Source of the DNA: Urechidicola croceus
Lineage (GTDB): Bacteria; Bacteroidota; Bacteroidia; Flavobacteriales; Flavobacteriaceae
NCBI GenBank assembly: GCA_905181865.1
Contig: CAJIZG010000001.1
Span: forward strand, 310,001-374,000
DNA length: 64,000 bases
Reading direction: 5' to 3'
In this document: positions 8,047 to 17,223 of the stretch, one piece after another
How the letters are laid out: each line of letters begins with the position of its first letter
Position numbering within the stretch: the stretch's first letter is position 1
Translations under genes and position numbers: made by a program
The notes under the pieces: model-generated
Told to the model about the DNA's origin: nothing
The model's database searches: none
The model's input: the letters and a program-made list of their open reading frames with translations, nothing else

Positions 8047-9216
8047 TTATTCTTCTATGGCTATCTTTTTCTCTTTCCTACTACCTTCATACATATCGTA
8101 TCGCACAAACCTACAATCTAAGTCCCCATTTTTTAGAGGAATACGTTTAGAAGTTCGCAATCCTACATGTTTTAATGCTTCCATATCAGAAGTAATAAAC
8201 CACACTTTTGAATCTGGATAGCCATGTTTTAAGGTGTCTCCTATTTTTTTATAAAATTCTGCCACATCAATATTCAAACGTTCACCATAAGGTGGATTAA
8301 ATAAAATAGTAGTAGATCCAAATACTTCCTTAACCGAATTAAAAAAGTTAACATGATGCACTCCTATAAACTCACTTAAGTTAGCACTTTCAATATTTTC
8401 ATTCGCTTTTCTAATTGCTGAAGGCGCTTTATCAAATCCCATTATTTTAAATTGTGGATTTACAATTTTCTTTATCAACGAATCTTGAATTGTAAAATAC
8501 AAGTCTTCACTGTAGTCATTCCACTTTTCAAAAGCAAATTCAGGTCTGTTAATATTCGCAGGAATATTACAAGCAATCATGGTCGCCTCTATTAAAATAG
8601 TGCCAGATCCGCACATAGGATCAATAAAATTAGTATGACCATCATAACCAGACAATAATACTAATCCTGCTGCTAAAACTTCATTAATAGGCGCAATATT
8701 AGTAGATGTTCTATACCCTCTTTTATGCAAAGAGTCTCCAGATGAATCTAGTGAAACGGTACATTGCTCTTTTTGAATATGTACATGAATTTTCACATCT
8801 GGATGCTTTATATCTACATTTGGACGCTTGTGGTATTTATGTCTGAAATAATCAGCAATAGCATCTTTAGATTTTAAGGCTATATAATGCGAATTAGAGG
8901 TAAAAAATTTAGAATTTACTACAGCCCCAATAGAAAAAGTACTGTCTGCTGATAAATAATTTTCCCAGTTTAACTTCTGTAAACCATCATACAAATCATC
9001 TTCATCAAAAACCTTAAAACTCTTGATTGGCTTTAATATTCTAATCGCGGTACGAAGTGCTATATTGGCTTTGTACATAAATCCAATATCCCCGAAAAAA
9101 GATACATTTCTAACCCCAACTTTTACATCTTGTCCTCCTAAGTTTTTAAGTTCATTGGCTAGAACTTCTTCTAGTCCAAACATGGTGGTAGCAACCATTT
9201 TGAAGTTTTTATTCAT
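8047..9216 (-). CDS. THUMP-domain class I RNA methyltransferase (RlmL/YpsC-like)
   Basis: A 389-residue protein with a THUMP RNA-binding domain (about residues 45-160) and a Rossmann methyltransferase domain. The SAM motif FIDPMCGSGTILIE is at ~197-210 and the catalytic NPPY, typical of N-methylation of guanine or adenine in RNA, at ~307-310. By family it should modify 23S rRNA (m2G2445-type). It corresponds to the N-terminal half of E. coli RlmL without the C-terminal RlmK part. It is divergent from the next methyltransferase gene, and their -7 boxes lie back to back. Confidence 0.88.
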   Translation of the reverse strand: MNKNFKMVATTMFGLEEVLANELKNLGGQDVKVGVRNVSFFGDIGFMYKANIALRTAIRILKPIKSFKVFDEDDLYDGLQKLNWENYLSADSTFSIGAVVNSKFFTSNSHYIALKSKDAIADYFRHKYHKRPNVDIKHPDVKIHVHIQKEQCTVSLDSSGDSLHKRGYRTSTNIAPINEVLAAGLVLLSGYDGHTNFIDPMCGSGTILIEATMIACNIPANINRPEFAFEKWNDYSEDLYFTIQDSLIKKIVNPQFKIMGFDKAPSAIRKANENIESANLSEFIGVHHVNFFNSVKEVFGSTTILFNPPYGERLNIDVAEFYKKIGDTLKHGYPDSKVWFITSDMEALKHVGLRTSKRIPLKNGDLDCRFVRYDMYEGSRKEKKIAIEE

Positions 9217-9232
9217 CTACTAAAATTTATGG

Positions 9233-9240
9233 CAAAGATA
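9233..9240 (-). promoter_or_regulatory. Bacteroidota -7 box for the THUMP methyltransferase
   Basis: TATCTTTG on the minus strand matches TAnnTTTG and ends 16 bp before the start codon at 9216. It is separated by only 3 bp from the divergent box at 9244-9251. Confidence 0.6.
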
Positions 9241-9243
9241 GTG

Positions 9244-9251
9244 TATTTTTG
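9244..9251 (+). promoter_or_regulatory. Bacteroidota -7 box for the downstream methyltransferase
   Basis: TATTTTTG matches TAnnTTTG and ends 19 bp before the ATG at 9271. This supports 9271 rather than the in-frame ATG at 9229, which would lie upstream of the transcription start. Confidence 0.6.
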
Positions 9252-9270
9252 CTTGAAGAAATTATTACGA

Positions 9271-10005
9271 ATGAATACTTCCAAAGATTGGTTCGCGTCT
9301 TGGTTCGACACCAGTTACTATCATATATTATACAAATATCGCGATCAAAAAGAAGCCCGATTATTCATGGCAAATCTTGTCGTTTTTTTGGGCTTAAAAT
9401 ATCATGATAAAATTCTAGATTTGGCTTGTGGAAAAGGTCGTCATTCACTGTTTTTGAATTCTTTAGGATTTGATGTTGTCGGTGCTGATTTATCACAAAA
9501 TAGCATTGATCATGCCAATGAATTTAGTAACGAAACATTGCGTTTTGTACAACGAGATATGCGTCATCCATTAAATTTGAAATACGATGCTATTTTTAAC
9601 CTTTTTACCAGTTTCGGATATTTTGAAAATGATAGTGAAGACCTTCAAGTTTTAGAAAATATTAAAAATGCCTTAAAATCGGATGATAGTGTTGCTGTTA
9701 TAGATTTTTTAAATGTTGAGAAAGCGGTTAAAAATATGACAACCGAAGAAAGGATTCTTAGAAATAATCTTAAATTCAATATTTCTAGATCTTTTAAAAA
9801 CGGGTTTATCATCAAAAAAATTGAGGTCGTAACACCTACAGAAACGCTTAACTATTTTGAAAGGATCAAATATTTAGACCTTAAAAAGATTCAATCTTAT
9901 TTAGATGCTAAAGGATTAAAACTAACACACACCTTCGGTGATTATGATCTACAAGAATTTGATGTAGAGAATTCGAATAGATTAATCTTAATTATCACTA
10001 AATGA
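9271..10005 (+). CDS. Class I SAM-dependent methyltransferase
   Basis: A 244-residue protein starting MNTSKDWFASWFDTSYYHIL; the ATG at 9229 precedes the probable promoter box. The SAM-binding motif I, ILDLACGKGRHS, is at ~48-59, an acidic residue ends the second strand (VVGADLSQ), and motif III-like YDAIFNLFTSFGYF follows. The family methylates small molecules or other substrates; the target cannot be read. The stop overlaps the start of the ZIP transporter gene by 4 bp, so the two are translationally coupled. Confidence 0.85.
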   Translation: MNTSKDWFASWFDTSYYHILYKYRDQKEARLFMANLVVFLGLKYHDKILDLACGKGRHSLFLNSLGFDVVGADLSQNSIDHANEFSNETLRFVQRDMRHPLNLKYDAIFNLFTSFGYFENDSEDLQVLENIKNALKSDDSVAVIDFLNVEKAVKNMTTEERILRNNLKFNISRSFKNGFIIKKIEVVTPTETLNYFERIKYLDLKKIQSYLDAKGLKLTHTFGDYDLQEFDVENSNRLILIITK

Positions 10006-10670
10006 GTTTAATCATTTTATTCTTGTCTGTAATTGCTGGAATTGGGATTGTTTATACCCTAAGACCAAATGCGAAATTCACACAACTATTGTTGTCTTTC
10101 AGCGGGGCCTATTTACTCGCCATCACGGTCACTAATTTACTCCCTGAAGTTTTTCAACATGCGGAAAAGAATGTTGGATTATTTATCATTTTAGGATTAT
10201 TAATCCAGTTAATCATGGATTATTTCTCTAAAGGTGCTGAACACGGTCATATCCATTCACATGATAACGGTAAACTTCCTACCTTTTTATTTATCAGTTT
10301 GTGCCTACATGCTTTTATGGAAGGAGTTCCCATAAACGATCATCAACATCAAGAATTATTATGGGCAATTATAGTTCATAAAATTCCGATTACTATTGTT
10401 TTAGGAAGTTTCTTGGTGCACTCAAAACGACCACTAGTACAATGCCTTAGCCTTCTTTTAATCTTTTCTTTAATGTCTCCATTAGGCAGTTTAATTGGTT
10501 CCAACGTACCCCTAGCCTTAATCTATAAAACCGAAATTACGGCAATTATTATAGGTGTTTTTTTGCATATTTCGACTATCATTATTTTTGAAAGTAGTGA
10601 AAACCACAAATTTAATATCGTAAAATTTATTGCTATTATCTTGGGATTTGGGGTAGCGCTAATAATTTAA
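10002..10670 (+). CDS. ZIP family divalent metal transporter
   Basis: A 222-residue membrane protein with about eight hydrophobic segments and a histidine-rich cytoplasmic loop (EHGHIHSHDNGK, ~80-91). The metal-site helices are recognisable as SLCLHAFMEGVP and IIVHKIPITIVLG, variants of the ZIP HNxxDG and HNxPEG motifs. ZIP proteins carry Zn2+, Fe2+ or other divalent metals into the cytoplasm. It overlaps the upstream methyltransferase gene by 4 bp and converges on recQ. Confidence 0.85.
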   Translation: MSLIILFLSVIAGIGIVYTLRPNAKFTQLLLSFSGAYLLAITVTNLLPEVFQHAEKNVGLFIILGLLIQLIMDYFSKGAEHGHIHSHDNGKLPTFLFISLCLHAFMEGVPINDHQHQELLWAIIVHKIPITIVLGSFLVHSKRPLVQCLSLLLIFSLMSPLGSLIGSNVPLALIYKTEITAIIIGVFLHISTIIIFESSENHKFNIVKFIAIILGFGVALII

Positions 10671-10710
10671 TATTATTTCTTGTATTTAAATGCAGTCGTA
10701 TATTTTACAA

Positions 10711-12900
10711 TTAATTAGCCACTTCACTCATAAACTTTATACGCATTAAACGCAATTCGTCTTCATCGTAATCTCCGTCAAATTCTTCCAATGCATCCTC
10801 TATAAGATCTGTTTTAGCTTCCATAAAATAATCAAAGATTTCTTCTTGCTGATCTTCATCTAATATATCATCTATATAGTACGATATATTCAATTTAGTC
10901 CCCATAAAAACAATCCGCTGCATCTCTTTAATTAAATCAACAAATTCGAGTCCTTTTGATTTTGCAATATCATCCAATGGTAATTTTCTATCCGTATTTT
11001 GAATAATATATAATTTTAAAGAAGAATTCTCACCTGTACTTTTCACAACTAAATCATCCGGACGAAGAATCTCGTTTTCCGCAACATATTCAGCAATCAT
11101 TTTTACAAAATCCTTTCCGAATTTTTTAGCTTTCCCTTCACCTACACCATGCACATTCCCCAATTCCTCAATAGAAATTGGATATTTCAAGGTCATATCA
11201 TTCAAAGAAGGATCTTGAAAGACAGCGAATGGAGGCACGCCAATACTCTTGGCGACGCGCTTTCTCAAATCTTTCAGCATTTGCATCAGTTTATCATCAG
11301 TACCGCGGTTACCCATTGAATTGGTAATAATATTACTATCTGCTTTCGCACTATACGTATGATCTTCTGTCATCATAAAAGAAACGGGGGTTTCAATAAA
11401 TATATTTCCCGCTTCCGTAATCTTTACGACCCCATATTCTTCAATCTCTTTGCGAATTAAATTCGCTACTAATACTTGCCTTAATAACGCCGTCCAAAAT
11501 AAATCTGGCTTGTACTTTCCTTTTCCAAAAAATGGTTGCTCCGTCGTTCTATGCGATTTGAGCATCGCATTTTCATTACCAGCCAAAGTATTTACAATTT
11601 CTTTCGGCTTATATTTTTCTTTAGTATATAAAACAGTTTCAAGCAATAACTTTACTTCGTCTTTTGCTTCAACCTTATTTTTCGGGTTTTTAACATTATC
11701 ATCCATATCGCCGCCCAGACCAGTAGTTTCATCAAACTGTTCTCCAAAATAATGCAATAAATATTTACGGCGACTCATAGAAGTTTCAGCATACCCTACT
11801 ACTTCTTGCAATAAAGCGTGTCCGACTTCCTGCTCTGCCACAGGTTTACCAGCCATAAATTTCTCTAATTTCTCTATATCCTTATACGAGTAATACGCCA
11901 AGCAATAGCCCTCACCATCATCTCTTCCGGCTCTACCTGTTTCTTGGTAATAACTCTCTAAACTCTTTGGAATATCGTGATGAATCACAAACCGCACATC
12001 AGGTTTGTCAATTCCCATTCCAAAAGCTATCGTAGCAACCACTATATCTGCATCTTCCATCAAAAACATATCTTGATGTCGCGCTCGTGTTTTAGCGTCC
12101 AATCCAGCATGATAAGGAATAGCATTTATGCCATTTACCTGTAATACTTGCGCAACCTCCTCTACTTTCTTCCTACTCAAACAATAAATAATACCTGACT
12201 TCCCCACAAATTGACGAACAAAACGAATGATATCAGAGTTCACTGCGTTCGTCTTTGACCTCACCTCATAATATAAATTAGGTCTATTGAAAGACGCTTT
12301 AAAGGTTACCGCATCGACCATACCTAAGGTCTTTAAAATATCTTCTTGTACTTTGGGGGTAGCAGTCGCTGTCAATCCAATGATAGGAACATCATCAATT
12401 TTACTTATAATATTTCTTAAATTTCTATATTCTGGTCGGAAATCATGCCCCCATTCTGAGATACAATGTGCTTCATCTATGGCAACAAACGAAATTGTTT
12501 GCTTTTTTAAGAAGTCTATATACTCTTCCTTCGTTAAGGATTCAGGCGCCACATAAAGTAATTTAGTAACCCCTCTTTCAATATCTTCCTTTACCACAGC
12601 CACATCCCCCCTATTTAAGGAAGAATTCAATACATGGGCAACACCGTATTCAGAGGATATTCCTCTGATAGCATCTACCTGGTTTTTCATTAGCGCAATT
12701 AATGGAGAAACAACAATGGCTGTTCCTTCCTTCATTAACGCGGGCAACTGATAGCAGATTGATTTACCTCCACCGGTTGGCATGATAGCAAAAGTATTAT
12801 TTCCTGCTAAAAGACTCGTTATAACTTGTTCCTGTAAACCTTTGAATTTTGAAAATCCAAAATATTTTTTAAGGGCTACATGTAAATTATTTTCCTTCAC
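10711..12900 (-). CDS. recQ: ATP-dependent DNA helicase RecQ
   Basis: A 729-residue helicase with Walker A MPTGGGKS at ~40-47, DEAH at ~142-145 (IDEAHCISEWGHDFRPEY), the AGRDDGEG arginine-finger region near 330, an RQC-type middle domain and a C-terminal HRDC domain (VAKSIGVPPFAVFQDPSLN, about 528-546). It unwinds DNA 3'-5' in RecF-type recombination and fork repair. The usual RQC zinc-binding Cys4 is not visible in the middle region, which has almost no cysteines, as in other flavobacterial copies I recall. It is divergent from kdsD. Confidence 0.95.
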   Translation of the reverse strand: MKENNLHVALKKYFGFSKFKGLQEQVITSLLAGNNTFAIMPTGGGKSICYQLPALMKEGTAIVVSPLIALMKNQVDAIRGISSEYGVAHVLNSSLNRGDVAVVKEDIERGVTKLLYVAPESLTKEEYIDFLKKQTISFVAIDEAHCISEWGHDFRPEYRNLRNIISKIDDVPIIGLTATATPKVQEDILKTLGMVDAVTFKASFNRPNLYYEVRSKTNAVNSDIIRFVRQFVGKSGIIYCLSRKKVEEVAQVLQVNGINAIPYHAGLDAKTRARHQDMFLMEDADIVVATIAFGMGIDKPDVRFVIHHDIPKSLESYYQETGRAGRDDGEGYCLAYYSYKDIEKLEKFMAGKPVAEQEVGHALLQEVVGYAETSMSRRKYLLHYFGEQFDETTGLGGDMDDNVKNPKNKVEAKDEVKLLLETVLYTKEKYKPKEIVNTLAGNENAMLKSHRTTEQPFFGKGKYKPDLFWTALLRQVLVANLIRKEIEEYGVVKITEAGNIFIETPVSFMMTEDHTYSAKADSNIITNSMGNRGTDDKLMQMLKDLRKRVAKSIGVPPFAVFQDPSLNDMTLKYPISIEELGNVHGVGEGKAKKFGKDFVKMIAEYVAENEILRPDDLVVKSTGENSSLKLYIIQNTDRKLPLDDIAKSKGLEFVDLIKEMQRIVFMGTKLNISYYIDDILDEDQQEEIFDYFMEAKTDLIEDALEEFDGDYDEDELRLMRIKFMSEVAN

Positions 12901-12929
12901 AAACTGACTATTATTAATCTATTTTTAAA

Positions 12930-12937
12930 TATATTTG
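12930..12937 (+). promoter_or_regulatory. -7 box upstream of kdsD
   Basis: TATATTTG fits TAnnTTTG and lies 44 bp upstream of the TTG start of kdsD. The operon downstream would be kdsD-tatC-lptB. Confidence 0.55.
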
Positions 12938-12981
12938 CAACTAAAGATATAACTTTTTTTCCGAATTCAAATATCTCATTA

Positions 12982-13947
12982 TTGAAAACAAATAATTCAA
13001 TTATTTCACTTGCTAAGCAAACAATTTCTATAGAAAGTGCAGCTATTGCGAATTTAATCAATTTTCTCGATGAGTCCTTTGAAAATACAGTTAAACTTAT
13101 TCACAATTCTAAGGGGCGCGTAATTATTACTGGAATAGGGAAAAGTGCTATTGTAGCGACCAAAATTGTGGCCACAATGAATTCTACAGGTACCCCTTCT
13201 ATATTTATGCATGCGGCAGATGCCATTCATGGAGATTTAGGGAATATCCAACAAGATGATGTTGTAATTTGCATATCGAATAGTGGAAATACTCCAGAAA
13301 TAAAAGTATTGGTTCCTCTTATAAAAAATTACGGCAATAAAGTCATTGCCTTAACAGGAAATCCAGCTTCTTATTTGGGAGTTCAAGCAAACTTTGTACT
13401 AAATTCTAGTGTTGAAAAAGAAGCCTGTCCAAATAATTTGGCACCCACTTCTAGCACAACAGCTCAAATGGTGATAGGAGATGCGTTGGCAGTTTGCTTG
13501 TTAGATTTAAATGATTTTGGCACCAAAGATTTTGCAAAATATCATCCAGGAGGCGCATTGGGTAAAAAAATATATTTGCGCGTAAGTGAATTGGTAGAAC
13601 GAAATGAAAAACCACAGGTTTCTCCAAGCACTGATATCAAAAAAGTATTATTAGAAATTTCAGAAAAAAGATTAGGCGCTACGGCTGTTTTAAATAACAA
13701 TACTATAATAGGTGTTATTACAGATGGTGATATTAGAAGAATGTTAAATGGAAAAGAAGATTTCCTAACGCTTTCTGCCAAAGATATTATGGGTTCCAAC
13801 CCAAAAACAATAAACTATGATGCCATGGCAGTTGCTGCCTTGGAAACCATGGAGCGTAACAATATAACACAATTATTAGTAGAAAAAAATAATGAATATG
13901 CTGGTATTATTCACTTACATGATTTAATAAAAGAAGGAATTTTTTAA
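12982..13947 (+). CDS. kdsD: D-arabinose-5-phosphate isomerase (KdsD/GutQ type)
   Basis: A 321-residue protein starting at TTG 12982; no in-frame ATG exists before the SIS domain, and MKTNNSIISLAKQTI aligns with the usual family start. A SIS sugar-isomerase domain (GIGKSAIVATKIVATMNSTG, and CISNSGNTPEI) is followed by two CBS domains from ~205 to the end (GVITDGDIRRML; QLLVEKNNEYAGIIHLHDL). It converts ribulose 5-phosphate to arabinose 5-phosphate, the first step to Kdo for lipopolysaccharide. kdsC is far away at 46.3 kb. tatC follows with one base between stop and start. Confidence 0.94.
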   Translation: MKTNNSIISLAKQTISIESAAIANLINFLDESFENTVKLIHNSKGRVIITGIGKSAIVATKIVATMNSTGTPSIFMHAADAIHGDLGNIQQDDVVICISNSGNTPEIKVLVPLIKNYGNKVIALTGNPASYLGVQANFVLNSSVEKEACPNNLAPTSSTTAQMVIGDALAVCLLDLNDFGTKDFAKYHPGGALGKKIYLRVSELVERNEKPQVSPSTDIKKVLLEISEKRLGATAVLNNNTIIGVITDGDIRRMLNGKEDFLTLSAKDIMGSNPKTINYDAMAVAALETMERNNITQLLVEKNNEYAGIIHLHDLIKEGIF

Positions 13948-13948
13948 A

Positions 13949-14767
13949 ATGAGCGAAGAACAAAAAGAAATGTCTTTTTTAGACCATTTAGAACAATTAC
14001 GTTGGCACTTAATACGTTCAACCTTAGCAATATTTATAGTGGGTATTGCCATATTTTCATTTAAAACAATTGTTTATGAGCGTTTTTTATTAGCCCATTT
14101 AGATGCAGATTTCCCCACCTATCAGTGGCTTTGTAAAGGGGCACAATATATAGGTATCGAAAGTGACTTTTGTAGCATGAATTTAAGTTCAAGTTTACAA
14201 AGTTTGTCACCTACAGGTCAATTAATGAATGCGATATGGACATCTTTAATTTTAGGATTACTCGTTTCTTTCCCTTATGTTTTATGGGAAATATGGAAGT
14301 TTATTAGTCCAGGACTGCATGAAAAAGAACAAAAAAAATCGAGAGCATTTATGTTTTATGCGTCCTGCTTGTTTTTTATTGGCGTACTCTTCAGTTATTA
14401 TGTAATTGCACCGTTGTCAGTTTCATTTTTCTATAACTTCAATATTACGGATATGATTGAAAATAAATTCGACTTCAAAACACATATCAACCTAATTACC
14501 AATACATTATTAGGGGTTTCACTCATGTTTGAATTACCCGTACTTATCTTTTTCTTAACAAAGATGGGATTAGTTACCCCTCCATTTTTAAAGAAACATC
14601 GAAAAATAGCACTCGTTTTAGTCTTAACGCTATCAGCCATAATTACCCCTCCGGATATTGCAAGTCAAGTAATTGTTACGTTGCCCATTATGCTTTTATA
14701 TGAAATCAGTATACTAATTTCAAAAAGAGTCGTGAAACAAGAATCTAAAGCATTGCGAAAACTTTAA
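13949..14767 (+). CDS. tatC: Sec-independent protein translocase TatC
   Basis: A 272-residue polytopic membrane protein. The N-terminal FLDHLEQLRWHLIRS (about residues 10-24) is the conserved TatC signature that contacts the twin-arginine signal, and PYVLWEIWKFISPGLHEKE (about 109-127) is the second conserved block. Six hydrophobic segments are visible. TatC receives folded Tat substrates; the Tat-like oxidoreductase at the start of the window would be a client. It directly follows kdsD and precedes lptB by 64 bp. Confidence 0.95.
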   Translation: MSEEQKEMSFLDHLEQLRWHLIRSTLAIFIVGIAIFSFKTIVYERFLLAHLDADFPTYQWLCKGAQYIGIESDFCSMNLSSSLQSLSPTGQLMNAIWTSLILGLLVSFPYVLWEIWKFISPGLHEKEQKKSRAFMFYASCLFFIGVLFSYYVIAPLSVSFFYNFNITDMIENKFDFKTHINLITNTLLGVSLMFELPVLIFFLTKMGLVTPPFLKKHRKIALVLVLTLSAIITPPDIASQVIVTLPIMLLYEISILISKRVVKQESKALRKL

Positions 14768-14831
14768 TAAAATTATCTGAACAACAAAGTTGAAAATCGT
14801 TGTTAATAGCGTTGTAATACATTAATAAACT

Positions 14832-15569
14832 ATGATACTAAGGGCAGACAACATCGTAAAAAAATACGGAAGTAGAACCGTTGTTAAAGGGATTTCTTTG
14901 CAAGTAGCACAAGGAGAAATCGTGGGTTTATTAGGCCCAAATGGCGCTGGAAAAACAACTTCTTTTTATATGATTGTTGGGATGATACAGCCCAATGCAG
15001 GTAATATTTATCTAGATGATGAAAATATTACAGCTGCACCGATGTATAAAAGAGCTCAAAAAGGAATCGGGTATTTAGCACAGGAAGCCTCTGTATTTAG
15101 AAAATTAAGTGTTGAAGATAATATTCTTTCTGTCCTTCAATTTACAAAATTATCAAAAATTGAACAGCGAAAAAAAATGGAATCTTTGATAGAAGAGTTT
15201 AGTTTAGGCCACGTTCGTAAGAACCGAGGGGATCTACTCTCTGGTGGTGAACGAAGAAGAACTGAAATTGCACGTTGTTTGGCCTCTGACCCCAAATTCA
15301 TCTTATTAGATGAACCTTTTGCAGGTGTTGATCCAATTGCCGTTGAAGACATTCAAGGAATTGTAGCGCAACTTAAAAACAGAAATATTGGCATTTTAAT
15401 AACAGATCACGATGTTCAGGCTACTCTGTCTATTACAGATAAAACTTTTTTAATGTTTGAGGGTGGAATTTTAAAAGAAGGAACTCCAGAAGATTTAGCT
15501 GCCGACGAAACAGTACGTCGTGTATATCTTGGAAAAGATTTTGAATTAAAGCGTAAGAAGTTCGATTAA
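14832..15569 (+). CDS. lptB: LPS export ABC transporter ATPase LptB
   Basis: A 245-residue ATPase with Walker A GPNGAGKTTSF (~34-44), Q-loop LAQEAS, signature LLSGGERRRTEIAR (~135-148) and Walker B FILLDEPFAGVDP. The short N-terminal LRADNIVKKYGSRTVVKGIS and the ending MFEGGILKEGTPEDLA match LptB rather than other ABC ATPases. It energises LPS extraction from the inner membrane with LptFG. The neighbourhood kdsD-tatC-lptB links Kdo synthesis and LPS export. Confidence 0.94.
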   Translation: MILRADNIVKKYGSRTVVKGISLQVAQGEIVGLLGPNGAGKTTSFYMIVGMIQPNAGNIYLDDENITAAPMYKRAQKGIGYLAQEASVFRKLSVEDNILSVLQFTKLSKIEQRKKMESLIEEFSLGHVRKNRGDLLSGGERRRTEIARCLASDPKFILLDEPFAGVDPIAVEDIQGIVAQLKNRNIGILITDHDVQATLSITDKTFLMFEGGILKEGTPEDLAADETVRRVYLGKDFELKRKKFD

Positions 15570-15605
15570 AATATTAATAGTATAATTACCGTCTATTCTT
15601 AACTT

Positions 15606-15633
15606 GCTCAGTGGTCACCGGTCGAAGTGAAGG
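15606..15633 (-). repeat. Dispersed intergenic repeat, copy 1 (degenerate)
   Basis: GCTCAGTGGTCACCGGTCGAAGTGAAGG shares CTCAGTG, GGTCAC and CGAAGTGA pieces with the other copies at 16037, 19640 and 26241; the order is partly scrambled, as expected for a nested or decayed copy. Confidence 0.5.
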
Positions 15634-15759
15634 TAGAAATCTATACCTAACTATTAGGTTTCTTATTTCTTGCTAACTTTACTCACCCTCCTTTTCTATT
15701 CGTTTTAGTGTTCGTGATCGTGATCTGCTTCGCAGTTTTCTTAATAAAAAGTTACAATA

Positions 15760-15778
15760 CTTCGGCTCCGCTCAGTAC
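15760..15778 (-). repeat. Dispersed intergenic repeat, copy 2 (short)
   Basis: ACTTCGGCTCCGCTCAGTAC is the reverse-complement form of the GAGCGGAGTCGAAGT core, with one change (GGC for GAC). Only the core remains. Confidence 0.5.
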
Positions 15779-16036
15779 AAGAAGCAAGACTTATTTTAAT
15801 TTACTCGAATTCTAATGTTTTATACGCTTTCAAATCCAGACCGAAATTTCTTTGGATTCTCATACGCTCCTAAAACTTGAATTCTACGGAAACTAAAAGT
15901 AGGGCCTTTGCTAAACGATAAACTCGGTAGTTGACTTAAAGTTATAATTTTTTAAATATCTTCATTACGGGTGGAATGCTAATGGAGAGTTGTAATTGGG
16001 TTATTTTACTTCTTTTGTCAGTACTGGATGGATCAA

Positions 16037-16080
16037 TGAGCAGTGGTCACTGAGCGGAGTCCAAGTGAGTCGAAGTAACC
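16037..16080 (+). repeat. Dispersed intergenic repeat, copy 3
   Basis: Contains GTGGTCACTGAGCGGAGT, then CCAAGTGAGTCGAAGTAACC. The CACT...AGTG ends of the core are complementary, so the unit can fold on itself. Close relatives are at 19640 (same orientation) and 26241 (inverted). Confidence 0.7.
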
Positions 16081-16163
16081 AATTCACACATATTCAAAAA
16101 CCCAAACTAAGCCTACAAAATAAAATTTCCAAAGTACCATCAACTCTCAACCATCAACCAACC

Positions 16164-16904
16164 CTACTTCTTTAAAAACATATTCTCCACAACGGAAGTT
16201 AATATGTATAATAAGATAATCAAGGGGAAAGCAACAAAATGCAATCCGATTAAAAGTGAAATTGAAGCAACTATAAATACATATTTAACTGCATTATTTC
16301 TAAAGGAGTACTCCGTAAATTTCAATGAAAAAAGTAGAATATTCGCATTCATCATAATACTTCCAGCAACTGTTATTACAAGTAAAAATGAAGTATTCTG
16401 AATCAAATAAATGGCAAAATCATTCGTACTATAATTCAAAATCAACGGTAAAGACAAAATAAATAAGGCATTTGCTGGCGTTGGGATTCCTATAAAAGAA
16501 GAAGATTGTTTCTTATCAATATTAAAATTGGCCAGTCGATAGGCTGAAGCAAGTGCAATTAAAAAACCGAAAAAAGGAACATAAGAATACCCTTCTTCAA
16601 AAAACATCCGTGGAATTAAATAATCTCCATTCCAATTTCCCAATGAATTCCGTAAGAGTTGAAACATCACTACAGCAGGAACTAAGCCACTTGTAACCAT
16701 ATCTGCTAAAGAGTCCAATTGTTTTCCGAGTTCTCCCTGCACCTTTAATAAACGTGCTAAAAAACCATCAAAAAAATCGAAAAAGATACCAAGAATCATA
16801 AAAAAACCCGCTTCAACAAGATGATTCTCCACGGCAAGTACCATGGCGATGATTCCCGATAACAAATTGAAAAGAGTTATTAAGTTTGGTATATGTTTTT
16901 TCAT
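16164..16904 (-). CDS. pssA: CDP-diacylglycerol-serine O-phosphatidyltransferase
   Basis: A 246-residue membrane protein with the complete CDP-alcohol phosphotransferase motif at residues 43-68: D43xxD46G47xxA50R51, G60, D64 and D68. At least seven hydrophobic segments are present. The protein forms phosphatidylserine from CDP-diacylglycerol and serine, the precursor of phosphatidylethanolamine. The length and the N-terminal KKHIPNLITLFNLLSGIIA match the PssA subfamily of Bacteroidota rather than PgsA. Confidence 0.92.
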   Translation of the reverse strand: MKKHIPNLITLFNLLSGIIAMVLAVENHLVEAGFFMILGIFFDFFDGFLARLLKVQGELGKQLDSLADMVTSGLVPAVVMFQLLRNSLGNWNGDYLIPRMFFEEGYSYVPFFGFLIALASAYRLANFNIDKKQSSSFIGIPTPANALFILSLPLILNYSTNDFAIYLIQNTSFLLVITVAGSIMMNANILLFSLKFTEYSFRNNAVKYVFIVASISLLIGLHFVAFPLIILLYILTSVVENMFLKK

Positions 16905-16929
16905 ATGTTTATTCTATTTGTTAATTCGG

Positions 16930-16988
16930 TCACATACTGTTCGCTATCGATCATTCCTTGCGCAATAAAAATTTGAACATGCTCGGCT
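16930..16988 (+). repeat. Dispersed 60-bp repeat, family B copy 1
   Basis: Begins CACATACTGTTCGCTAT and ends ATTTGAACATGCTCGGCT. It matches 17021-17078 and 27884-27945 at both ends, with a diverged middle. Confidence 0.55.
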
Positions 16989-17020
16989 CATATGGCTCTA
17001 TTTACTGTTTTTTAAAAGCC

Positions 17021-17078
17021 ACATGCTGTTCGCTATTGCTCTTTACCTAGGGTGATGAAATTTTGAACAAGTTCGTTT
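17021..17078 (+). repeat. Dispersed 60-bp repeat, family B copy 2
   Basis: Begins CACATGCTGTTCGCTATT and ends ATTTTGAACAAGTTCGTTT, about 90 bp after copy 1 in the same orientation. Confidence 0.55.
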
Positions 17079-17223
17079 TAGCCCTTGACATATTGACAAT
17101 CAACTATCAATCTCATGTAATTTTAAGAGCAGTTTCAAACCATGTTCATTTCTGTTTTCTACTTAAATTCAAGTAAATATATGTAATTTTGAACGAAGAA
17201 AACACCTATAGACCCACTAATTT

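Larger units (their letters stand above)
15570..16163. other. Non-coding, repeat-bearing spacer of about 590 bp
   Basis: No convincing reading frame was found on either strand. It contains three copies or fragments of the dispersed GTCACTGAGCGGAGTCGAAG family (around 15606-15633, 15760-15778 in the opposite orientation, and 16037-16080). The segment between 15800 and 16000 shows no homology that I recognise. Confidence 0.6.
16905..17223. other. Non-coding spacer with two copies of a second repeat family
   Basis: No ORF is supported in this 319-bp gap between the divergent pssA and hydrolase genes. It carries two imperfect copies of a roughly 60-bp unit with the pattern TGTTCGCTAT then ATTTTGAACA and TTCG (see separate entries). 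Confidence 0.6.
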
